A DNA stretch of 5,683 bases, from positions 1-5,683 of the forward strand of contig DQVG01000139.1 in NCBI GenBank assembly GCA_015661865.1. The letters are read 5' to 3'. How positions within the stretch are numbered: position 1 is the first letter of the stretch; each line of letters begins with the position of its first letter. Shown here one piece after another: positions 1 to 5,683 of the stretch. Under the pieces are notes generated by a model that was given only the letters and a program-made list of their open reading frames with translations, did not search any database and had not been told where the DNA came from. A program made the position numbers and the translations under genes. This stretch comes from Desulfurobacteriaceae bacterium (GTDB lineage Bacteria > Aquificota > Aquificia > Desulfurobacteriales > DQVG01).

Positions 1-1428
1 ACCTACGGAATTATAGTTTATCAAGAGCAGATAATGGCTATTGCAAACGTTCTTTGTGGATATTCTTTAGGGGAAGCTGATCTTTTAAGACGAGCTGTAG
101 CTAAAAAGAAAGCAGATCTTATGGCTACTCTCAAAAACGATTTTATTGAAAGAGCTGTCAAAAGAGGTTTTGATAAAGAAAAGGTAACAAAACTTTGGGA
201 AGATATTGAAAAATTTGCAGAGTACTGTTTTAATAAATCTCACTCAGCAGCCTACGGTTATATTGCCTATATAACTGCATATTTAAAGGCTCACTTTCCA
301 GAAGAATTTTATGCCGCAATTATGTCTCTAGAAGTAGATAAAGCCGAAGAAGTTGCAAAATATATAAAAGATGCTCGGGAAAATGGAATAGAAGTTCTTC
401 CTCCAGATATTAATAAATCTTACTCAGATTTTGTCGTGGAAAATGGAAAAATAAGGGTAGGCCTTGCTGGGCTTAAAGGCGTTGGAAGTAAAGCTGCTGA
501 GGAAATTATAAAAGTAAGAAAAGAAAAGGGAGAGTTTAAGGATCTTTTTGACTTTTGTATGAAAGTAGATTTACGTTCTATTAATAAAAAAGTAATTGAA
601 ACTTTAATAAAAGCGGGAGCTTTTGATTATACTGGTATCTCTAGAAGAGAACTTTTAGAAAGCTTAGAAAAAATTATGGCAGAAGCTCAAAATAGAAAAA
701 AATCAAGGGAAGCTGGTCTTTTATCTTTATTTGGAGAAGAAATAGAAGAAAATTATTCCTATCCCTATAAAGGATTAAAAGAATGGGATGAAATAGAAAA
801 ACTTGAATACGAACGTCAAGCTGTCGGTTTTTATGTAAGTGCTCATCCTATTGATATTTATAAAGAGTTTCTTCCTAAAGATATTACTTTTGTAGAAGAA
901 TTACTAAACTTAAAAGATGGAGATGAAATAAAACTTGTAGGTGCAATTACTAAAGTAGATACAAAAATTTCTCAACGAGGAGAAAGATACGCTCTTGTAG
1001 AAATAACCGATCCAACTGGCGTTATTCAAGCTACAGTCTTTCCAAAAGTATTTAAGGAAAACGAACACTTATTAACTGAGGGAAATTTAGTTTATATAAA
1101 AGGAGTAATTAATAAGGATAGAGAAAGTGAGGAAATCCGCCTTACTATAAAAGAAATAAAAAGATTTTTTGATATTTTTGAAGACGAAAATTGCTTATTT
1201 AAGGTCATTATTCCATTAAAAGATGAAAATTATTTAAAATTTGTTTCCCAAAAATTAAAAGAGCTTTCTAAAGAAGAAAGTTCTTTAAGAAAAATCCCAG
1301 TTGTAGAAGTTATAGATAAAGACTATATCTATGCTCTTGAACCCAATTACGATATCCCTATAAAAGCAGAAACCTTAAAAGCATTAAAAGAATTTGGAAA
1401 AGTAAAGTTTGTTCATCGAAAAAGTTGA
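1..1428 (+). CDS. dnaE: DNA polymerase III alpha subunit, C-terminal part (5' end lies outside the window)
   Basis: This is the 3' end of the gene for the catalytic subunit of the replicative polymerase, which copies the chromosome in the cytoplasm as part of the Pol III holoenzyme. The reading frame is open from base 1 and starts inside the conserved segment YGIIVYQEQIM (residues 2-12 of the 475 visible), so the ATG at base 34 is internal. In order I see the end of the fingers region (GYSLGEADLLRRA, then FNKSHSAAY at 77-85), a helix-hairpin-helix (GLAGLKGVGSKAAEEII, from 154), a clamp-binding-like motif GLLSLFG (239-245), the conserved AHPI (281-284), an OB fold (about 309-380) and a C-terminal domain of the type that contacts the tau subunit. 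The palm aspartates that catalyse synthesis lie upstream, outside the window. The length left after YGIIVYQEQ matches an ordinary DnaE1-type enzyme, with no sign of damage. Confidence 0.97.
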   Translation, partial: TYGIIVYQEQIMAIANVLCGYSLGEADLLRRAVAKKKADLMATLKNDFIERAVKRGFDKEKVTKLWEDIEKFAEYCFNKSHSAAYGYIAYITAYLKAHFPEEFYAAIMSLEVDKAEEVAKYIKDARENGIEVLPPDINKSYSDFVVENGKIRVGLAGLKGVGSKAAEEIIKVRKEKGEFKDLFDFCMKVDLRSINKKVIETLIKAGAFDYTGISRRELLESLEKIMAEAQNRKKSREAGLLSLFGEEIEENYSYPYKGLKEWDEIEKLEYERQAVGFYVSAHPIDIYKEFLPKDITFVEELLNLKDGDEIKLVGAITKVDTKISQRGERYALVEITDPTGVIQATVFPKVFKENEHLLTEGNLVYIKGVINKDRESEEIRLTIKEIKRFFDIFEDENCLFKVIIPLKDENYLKFVSQKLKELSKEESSLRKIPVVEVIDKDYIYALEPNYDIPIKAETLKALKEFGKVKFVHRKS

Positions 1429-1482
1429 TTAAATAGTATCAAATTAATAAAACTTTCCCTAGGTTAGTGCTTAACTTTACTC

Positions 1483-1510
1483 TTGAAAACTTATAAAAAG
1501 AAAATAAAAT
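1483..1510 (+). promoter_or_regulatory. Probable sigma-70-type promoter for tRNA-Leu
   Basis: TTGAAA (1483-1488) and TAAAAT (1505-1510) are separated by 16 bases. Each differs from the consensus by one base. The predicted start at about 1517 lies some 10 bases before the mature tRNA 5' end, a normal short leader. The surrounding DNA is very AT-rich, so chance matches are possible; the position is the main support. Confidence 0.45.
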
Positions 1511-1527
1511 AATAATAGACATCTTTT

Positions 1528-1615
1528 GCCCGGGTGGCGGAACTGGCAGACGCGGGGGACTCAAAATCCCCTGGGCTTTACGCCCGTGCGGGTTCGAATC
1601 CCGCCCCGGGCACCA
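1528..1615 (+). tRNA. tRNA-Leu, anticodon CAA (reads UUG)
   Basis: This is a full class II tRNA cloverleaf of 88 bases including an encoded CCA. The acceptor stem pairs GCCCGGG (1528-1534) with CCCGGGC (1605-1611), all seven pairs G-C. The anticodon stem is GGGGA/TCCCC (1555-1559 and 1567-1571), with loop CTCAAAA and anticodon CAA at 1562-1564. The long variable arm (1572-1587) contains a GGGC/GCCC hairpin, as expected for leucine tRNAs. The T arm is GCGGG-TTCGAAT-CCCGC (1588-1604). The discriminator is A1612, the leucine identity base, followed by CCA at 1613-1615. The gene is about 70% GC, far above its surroundings, which points to a thermophile. No copy of its 3' end appears downstream, so there is no sign of an integrated element using it as an attachment site. 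Confidence 0.97.
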
Positions 1616-1664
1616 TAATTTAATCCTACCAAGTAATCCTTTCTTCTTTCCTAAAATCTTTCAG

Positions 1665-1670
1665 TATAAT
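1665..1670 (+). promoter_or_regulatory. Probable -10 box for valS
   Basis: A perfect TATAAT lies 31 bases upstream of the valS ATG, in the 86-base gap after the tRNA. The matching -35 region at about 1641-1647 is a pyrimidine run with only weak likeness to TTGACA. Transcription would begin near 1677 and give a leader of about 25 bases, too short for a T-box or other riboswitch. Read-through from the tRNA promoter is an alternative, since I see no terminator between the tRNA and valS. Confidence 0.4.
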
Positions 1671-1689
1671 AAAATACCAACAAATATTT

Positions 1690-1695
1690 AGGGGG
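1690..1695 (+). promoter_or_regulatory. Ribosome binding site of valS
   Basis: AGGGGG sits 6 bases before the ATG at 1702. It supports that ATG as the true start, and the protein then begins with the usual ValRS N-terminus (a YNPSSFEEEIYKKW segment). Confidence 0.75.
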
Positions 1696-1701
1696 AAACG
1701 T

Positions 1702-4614
1702 ATGCTTTTAGGTTCATATAATCCTTCTTCTTTTGAAGAAGAGATATATAAAAAGTGGTTAGATAAAAATTATTTTGTTGCAGATAAAAGAAAAGTTTTA
1801 AAAGAAGGTAAGAGAAAGTTTTCTTTAGTTTTACCTCCTCCTAATGTAACTGGAGCTCTTCATATAGGTCATGCTTTAAATGCTACTATTCAAGATATTA
1901 TATGTAGATATAAAAGACTTAAAGGTTATGAAGTTTGTTGGATTCCAGGGACAGATCATGCTGGAATTGCAACTCAATTTATGGTTGAAAAAGAGCTAGC
2001 TAAAGAAGGGAAAAGTAGATATGACCTTGGTAGGGAAAAGTTTTTAGAAAGGGTATGGCAGTGGAAAGAAAAGTATGGAAACACTATTATTAATCAATTA
2101 AAAAAATTAGGGGTTTCCTGTGATTGGTCCAGACAAAGATTTACTATGGATGAAGGTTTTTATAAACTTGTAAGAAAAGTATTTGTAGAACTTTATAAAG
2201 ATGGACTTATTTATAGAGGTTTAAGGCTTATAAATTGGTGCCCGAGATGTAAAACTGCTTTATCAGATTTGGAAGTTGAGTTTGATGATAAACCCAAAAA
2301 GGGAAAACTTTATTATTTAAGATATCCTTTAATTTTGTCAAAAGAGGATAAAGAAAAGTTAAAAAAATTGGAAGAGGAATTTGAAAAAAAGTTAGTCTCA
2401 GTTTCTGAAGAAGAAAAAGATAAATTATTAAAAGAAAAACCTTGGACAAAAGAATATATAGTTGTTGCAACAACCCGTCCAGAAACTATGCTGGGGGATG
2501 CTGCGGTAGCTGTAAATCCAAATGATAAAAGGTATAAGCATTTAATAGGAAAAAAGATTTGTTTACCTTTAGTAAATAGAGAAATTCCTATTATTGCAGA
2601 TGAATTTGTAGATCCAAAATTTGGAACAGGATGTGTGAAAATAACTCCTGCTCATGATTTTCAGGATTATGAAGCTGGAAGACGTTTTTCTTTACCTTTA
2701 ATAAAAATTATGGATGAAGATGCAAAAATTTCTAAAGCTACCTTTTTAGACTATGAAGGAAATACAATAAAAAAAGAAAATATACCTTATGAAGGTTTAG
2801 ATAGATACGAAGCTAGGGAAAAGGTTATAAAAGATCTAGAGAAGGCGAATCTACTTGAAAAAATAGAAGACTATCCCCTTTTAGTTGGAAAATGTTATAG
2901 GTGTAAAACTATAGTAGAACCTATGCTTTCTTATCAATGGTTTATAAAACTATCTAAAGAAACGGATAATGGAATAGGTTTTGAAAAAATAGTTAAACCC
3001 GCTTTAGAAGCTGTAAAAAATGGAACTACTAAATTTATACCAAAGGAATGGGAAAAAACTTATTTTAATTGGCTTGAAAATATAAAAGATTGGTGTATTT
3101 CCCGTCAATTATGGTGGGGTCATAGAATCCCGGCCTTTTATTGTTTAGATTGCAATGAGCTTATTGTTAGTGAAGAAAATATAGATTCTTGCCCTAAATG
3201 TAAATCGAAAAATATAAAACAAGATGAAGATGTTTTAGATACTTGGTTCTCCTCTGCCCTTTGGCCGTTTGGAACTTTAATGTATTTAAAAAATGGAAAG
3301 AAGCTAGATGAAGATTTAAAAGAAATTATTGAAAAACTTTTAGAAAAAGAGCCAGAAACTATAAAAAAGTTTGCTAAGGAATTTGATGTTTCTGATTACC
3401 TTGCTTTTTATCCCAATGATATTTTAGTTACAGGATTTGATATTATCTTTTTCTGGGTAGCCCGTATGATGATGATGGGCCTTTACTTTACCAAAAAAGT
3501 TCCTTTCTTTGATGTTCTTGTTCATATGCTTGTTAGGGATGAACATGGACAGAAAATGAGTAAAACAAAAGGAAATGTAATAGATCCTTTAGATGTTATA
3601 AAAAAATACGGAGCCGATGCTTTAAGATGGACTTTAGCTTCTTTATCTTCTCCAGGAAGAGATATTCGTTTATCTTTTAAAACTATTGAATCTTCAAACT
3701 TTTTTATGAATAAAATTTGGAACATTGCTAAATATATTTTAGGGGTATATGAAAATAATAATAATTTGGACTTTAAAGACGGATATAAATACTTATCTTA
3801 TGAAGACAAATGGATTCTTTCTAGATTTAACAATTTATTAAAAGAGTATGAAAATTATATAAATCAATATAGATTTGATGAAGTTTGTAGAAGCTTAAAT
3901 AAGTTTATTTGGGATACTTTTGCAGATTGGTATATAGAACTATCTAAAAATAGAGCTTATAAAGGAGAGAAAGAAGATAAAAAAGCAGTTTTATGGACTT
4001 TATTTAATGTATTTAAAAACATCTTAATTTTACTTTCAACTGTAGCTCCATTTATATCTGAGTATTTATATGAAAAAATACCCAATAGAGAAAAAGAAAG
4101 TATTCTTTTGGAAGAGTTCCCAAAACCTTTTGAGGTTGAGGAAAATAAGGATTTTGAAGAGATTATCAAGTTTATAAGTGAAGTTAGAAATTTAAAATCT
4201 ATTATTGGCATACCACCTTCTAGTAAAATAGATATCTATATACTTCCAAACGAAAATGTAGAAAATATGCTTCAAAAGACCAAAGATGCAATTGAAAAGC
4301 TTGCAAAGGTAAATGTAAACTTTACCAAAGTGCCTTTAGATTTACCAAATCTAAATTATAAAAACTTTAAGGTATTTTTTGATTTGAAAAATAAAATTAA
4401 TGTAAAAGAGCAAGTAAAAGTTTTAGATAAAAAGCTTCAAAAATTGGAAAAATCTTTAAAACAAGTAGAAAATAAATTAAATAATGAAAGCTTTTTAAAA
4501 CGAGCACCTCAAAAAGTTATTGAAAAAGCAAAAAAGGAAAAAGAGGAAATTTTATTAGAAATAGAAAAAATAAAGCATGCTTTAGATTTTATTAAAGGAG
4601 GAAAGAATGAGTAA
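1702..4614 (+). CDS. valS: Valyl-tRNA synthetase
   Basis: This class I synthetase (970 aa) attaches valine to tRNA-Val in the cytoplasm and removes mischarged threonine. The Rossmann-fold signatures are PPPNVTGALHIGHALN (HIGH at 54-57) and KMSKT (618-622, the KMSKS loop). The CP1 editing domain shows TTRPETMLGD (257-266) and GTGCVKITPAHDFQDYE (from 308). Its R259, T262, K313, T315, D319 and D322 align, from memory, with the editing-pocket residues known from Thermus ValRS. CxxC pairs at 180/183, 398/401, 481/484 and 497/500 suggest zinc sites. DTWFSSALWPFGTL (from 513) and the helical tRNA-binding domain follow. The C-terminus (about 895-966) is the coiled-coil arm that gives ValRS its identity and separates it from IleRS and LeuRS. 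Two Lys/Glu-rich insertions (about 211-248 and 528-565) make it longer than many bacterial forms. The stop overlaps the next start by 8 bases, so it probably heads an operon. Confidence 0.98.
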   Translation: MLLGSYNPSSFEEEIYKKWLDKNYFVADKRKVLKEGKRKFSLVLPPPNVTGALHIGHALNATIQDIICRYKRLKGYEVCWIPGTDHAGIATQFMVEKELAKEGKSRYDLGREKFLERVWQWKEKYGNTIINQLKKLGVSCDWSRQRFTMDEGFYKLVRKVFVELYKDGLIYRGLRLINWCPRCKTALSDLEVEFDDKPKKGKLYYLRYPLILSKEDKEKLKKLEEEFEKKLVSVSEEEKDKLLKEKPWTKEYIVVATTRPETMLGDAAVAVNPNDKRYKHLIGKKICLPLVNREIPIIADEFVDPKFGTGCVKITPAHDFQDYEAGRRFSLPLIKIMDEDAKISKATFLDYEGNTIKKENIPYEGLDRYEAREKVIKDLEKANLLEKIEDYPLLVGKCYRCKTIVEPMLSYQWFIKLSKETDNGIGFEKIVKPALEAVKNGTTKFIPKEWEKTYFNWLENIKDWCISRQLWWGHRIPAFYCLDCNELIVSEENIDSCPKCKSKNIKQDEDVLDTWFSSALWPFGTLMYLKNGKKLDEDLKEIIEKLLEKEPETIKKFAKEFDVSDYLAFYPNDILVTGFDIIFFWVARMMMMGLYFTKKVPFFDVLVHMLVRDEHGQKMSKTKGNVIDPLDVIKKYGADALRWTLASLSSPGRDIRLSFKTIESSNFFMNKIWNIAKYILGVYENNNNLDFKDGYKYLSYEDKWILSRFNNLLKEYENYINQYRFDEVCRSLNKFIWDTFADWYIELSKNRAYKGEKEDKKAVLWTLFNVFKNILILLSTVAPFISEYLYEKIPNREKESILLEEFPKPFEVEENKDFEEIIKFISEVRNLKSIIGIPPSSKIDIYILPNENVENMLQKTKDAIEKLAKVNVNFTKVPLDLPNLNYKNFKVFFDLKNKINVKEQVKVLDKKLQKLEKSLKQVENKLNNESFLKRAPQKVIEKAKKEKEEILLEIEKIKHALDFIKGGKNE
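4594..4601 (+). promoter_or_regulatory. Strong ribosome binding site inside the valS 3' end
   Basis: AAAGGAGG lies in the last valS codons (encoding Lys-Gly-Gly), 5 bases before the ATG at 4607. It fixes the start of the downstream gene and points to translational coupling, because ribosomes ending at the valS TAA (4612-4614) are already over the new start codon. Confidence 0.8.
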
Positions 4615-4954
4615 TAAAAATCCTTTTAATTTTCCAGGAGGCAATTTTAATTTTCCAAATCTCCCTCAAGGAGGCGGACCTCAAGGTCCCATGGGACCTA
4701 TGCCACCAATGGGAGGAGGACCATTTGGAGGATTTAGACCTTCTTTTGAACCAAAATTTTTAATTTTTGCTATAGTTTTTTTAGTTTTAGGAATTTATCT
4801 ATCTTTTTCTTTTGATAGGTGGCTTGGTCTTTTAGGAGCTATTTTTAGTTTTCTAGGGGGAATTTTATTTATAATCTCAATTATTATTGGAACCCTAAAA
4901 GCTATAATGGGATCTTTAGGTTTAGGCGGTATGCCCATGATTCCCCAAAAATAA
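4607..4954 (+). CDS. Small Pro/Gly-rich two-helix membrane protein, function unknown
   Basis: I do not recognise a family for this 115-aa protein. Residues 1-50 are a soluble, low-complexity stretch of Gly, Pro, Phe, Asn and Met with a repeated FNFP motif (7-10 and 14-17) and GPMGPMPPMGGGPFGGF (27-43). Two hydrophobic segments follow: about 51-67 (FLIFAIVFLVLGIYLSF) and about 72-97 (starting WLGLLGAIFSFLGG), joined by a tight turn containing D70-R71. A short Gly/Met tail, GLGGMPMIPQK, closes it. The flexible Pro/Gly head on a helical hairpin could serve in self-association or partner recruitment at the inner membrane, but that is inference. The gene is real: it has a strong ribosome binding site, an 8-base overlap with valS and ordinary membrane-protein composition. 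The overlap puts it in the valS operon; whether it has any job in translation is unknown. Confidence 0.82.
   Translation: MSNKNPFNFPGGNFNFPNLPQGGGPQGPMGPMPPMGGGPFGGFRPSFEPKFLIFAIVFLVLGIYLSFSFDRWLGLLGAIFSFLGGILFIISIIIGTLKAIMGSLGLGGMPMIPQK
4624..4657 (+). repeat. Short in-frame direct repeat within the small membrane-protein gene
   Basis: TTTTAATTTTCCA occurs at 4624-4636 and again at 4645-4657, exactly 21 bases (seven codons) apart. It encodes the repeated FNFP motif. The identical bases suggest a recent local duplication or slippage that lengthened the Pro/Gly head. Confidence 0.7.
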
Positions 4955-4955
4955 G

Positions 4956-4963
4956 AAGTAGGT
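4956..4963 (+). promoter_or_regulatory. Ribosome binding site of the 215-aa gene
   Basis: AAGTAGGT differs by one base from AAGGAGGT and lies 5 bases before the ATG at 4969, within the 14-base gap after the previous stop. It supports that ATG as the start. No promoter fits in the gap, so the gene must be read from upstream. Confidence 0.55.
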
Positions 4964-4968
4964 AAATT

Positions 4969-5616
4969 ATGTCAGGTTTATTATTTATTTTCTTAACCTT
5001 TTTAACTTTTTATCTAATATGGTCTTTTTATTATGGATATAAAAAAAATATAAAACTTGCAAAAGATATTTCTAAAAATTTAGAAAACTTATTTCGTCCT
5101 AAAGATACTTCTTATGTTTGGCTAGGCGGGGCCGTAGGGTTTAGAGCTTTATATAAACCTTATGAAAAAGATTTAAAACAAATATTAGTAAATCTTCGTC
5201 TTCAACCCCGCCAATCAATTTTTTACTATCTTATTAAATTTCTTTTTTTAAGATCTTTAAAAGATAACATTCAAATTTTATATTTTTTTAAAAAACCAAT
5301 TTCCTTTGAATTTCATGCAATAAAATCCTTTTATAATCCAAAAATTTTTAATCAAGATCTAAAAAAGGATAAAGAAGAAAATTTTAAATTTTTATATTCT
5401 AGCTTCCTTTCCCCTAAACTGTATGAAAATTTAAAAAAACTATCTATAAAGCTCTTAAAAGAAAGTAATATTAAACATCTAGCTATTACTCCGGATAGAA
5501 AAGTTATTTATTTTGAATTTGATTTTAATAACTTAAATGATTTAAAAGAAAACTTGGAGATTTCAAAAAAATTTTTAAAAGAATTTTTAAATTTACTTAA
5601 GAAAAGTGATTCTTAA
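4969..5616 (+). CDS. Membrane-anchored protein of unknown function, one N-terminal helix
   Basis: I cannot name this 215-aa protein. Residues 4-22 form one hydrophobic helix followed by a basic stretch (YKKNIKLAK, 24-32). By the positive-inside rule, this places the rest in the cytoplasm, anchored to the inner membrane. No signal-peptidase or lipobox site is seen. The soluble part looks like a mixed alpha/beta domain. It has a Gly-rich strand-turn PKDTSYVWLGGAVGF (44-58), a strand ending LRLQPRQS (76-83), a hydrophobic and basic segment IFYYLIKFLFLRSLK (84-98), further predicted strands (IQILYFF, HLAITP, KVIYFEFDF) and a Lys/Leu-rich amphipathic C-terminal helix (189-212). There is no visible enzyme active site, cysteine or nucleotide-binding motif. 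It is the last gene of the apparent valS operon. The close spacing suggests that it and the 115-aa membrane protein are made together and may act together; that is inference. Confidence 0.82.
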   Translation: MSGLLFIFLTFLTFYLIWSFYYGYKKNIKLAKDISKNLENLFRPKDTSYVWLGGAVGFRALYKPYEKDLKQILVNLRLQPRQSIFYYLIKFLFLRSLKDNIQILYFFKKPISFEFHAIKSFYNPKIFNQDLKKDKEENFKFLYSSFLSPKLYENLKKLSIKLLKESNIKHLAITPDRKVIYFEFDFNNLNDLKENLEISKKFLKEFLNLLKKSDS

Positions 5617-5641
5617 AATTCCTTTACGAAAATTTTATCTT

Positions 5642-5683
5642 TTATATATCTATATATAGTTATTATATATTTATATATGGTTA
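5642..5683 (+). repeat. Two tandem copies of a 21-bp AT-rich unit, running into the window edge
   Basis: Bases 5642-5662 and 5663-5683 are adjacent copies matching at 19 of 21 positions. Each reads TTATATAT, then C or T, then TATATAT, then A or G, then GTTA; both differences are transitions. The first copy contains the perfect palindrome CTATATATAG (5650-5659). No third copy exists to the left (5621-5641 is unrelated), but the second copy ends exactly at the last base of the window, so the array may continue. Simple TA content inflates the match, yet the shared GTTA end and exact 21-base spacing favour a true duplication. It could be a start of an iteron-like or regulatory array, or a simple microsatellite-like expansion. 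Confidence 0.6.

Noticed and set aside
34..36. ATG at base 34 as the start of a complete short dnaE-like gene
   Set aside because: The frame is open to base 1 and the residues before this Met (TYGIIVYQEQI) are conserved DnaE sequence, so the gene is cut by the window rather than starting here.
1461..1477. Hairpin AGGTTA-GTGCT-TAACTT as a dnaE terminator
   Set aside because: The stem is 6 bp with one G-T pair and mostly A-T pairs, and the following bases (TACTCTTG) are not a T-run. It is too weak, especially for a thermophile.
1528..1615. tRNA gene as an attachment site for an integrated element
   Set aside because: No direct repeat of the tRNA 3' end occurs downstream, and no integrase or foreign-looking genes follow; the next gene is the housekeeping valS.
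1616..1701. T-box or other tRNA-sensing leader in front of valS
   Set aside because: The gap is 86 bases, with at most about 25 after the likely start. There is no TGGNACCGCG-like T-box sequence and no terminator/antiterminator pair.
2228..2473. Minus-strand open frame of 81 codons
   Set aside because: It lies wholly antisense to conserved valS sequence (zinc pair and TTRPET region), has no ribosome binding site I can support, and gives a low-complexity hydrophobic product typical of reversed AT-rich coding DNA.
3522..3725. Minus-strand open frame of 67 codons
   Set aside because: It is antisense to the KMSKT region of valS and shows no independent coding signal.
3957..4211. Minus-strand open frame of 84 codons
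   Set aside because: It is antisense to the valS tRNA-binding domain and its Ser/Lys/Phe-rich product mirrors the reversed codons of valS.
5614..5640. Hairpin TAAAATT/AATTTTA after the last gene as an operon terminator
   Set aside because: The stem is only A-T pairs with a 10-base loop and is followed by only a short T-run. Such complementarity is common by chance in this AT-rich DNA.

Overview
The window is compact, AT-rich bacterial chromosome (roughly 30% GC by eye) with everything on the + strand. In order it holds the 3' part of dnaE (replicative DNA polymerase III alpha subunit), a tRNA-Leu gene with anticodon CAA, a complete valS (valyl-tRNA synthetase), and two membrane-protein genes of unknown function that follow valS closely. 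An AT-only-looking intergenic tail at the right edge contains an exact-length 21-bp tandem duplication.

The organism is probably a thermophile with a low-GC genome. The tRNA is about 70% GC (62 of 88 bases by hand count) with an all-GC acceptor stem inside very AT-rich DNA, and the proteins are rich in Lys, Glu and Ile. The tRNA encodes its own CCA. Lineages such as Aquificota or Thermodesulfobacteriota would fit, but the assignment is inference and not a sequence match.

Layout: 1-1428 dnaE (5' end outside the window); 1429-1527 spacer with a plausible tRNA promoter; 1528-1615 tRNA-Leu; 1616-1701 leader with a TATAAT box and a strong ribosome binding site; 1702-4614 valS; 4607-4954 a 115-aa Pro/Gly-rich two-helix membrane protein whose start overlaps the valS stop by 8 bases; 4969-5616 a 215-aa protein anchored by one N-terminal helix, 14 bases further on; 5617-5683 AT-rich tail with the tandem repeat. 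No stretch longer than 300 bases lacks a gene.

The last three genes look like one translationally coupled operon. The known genes are housekeeping (replication, leucine decoding, valine charging). The parts that are not explained are the two membrane proteins in the valS operon, two lysine/glutamate-rich insertions in ValRS, and the repeat cut off by the window end. I see no clear novel defence or mobile system here.
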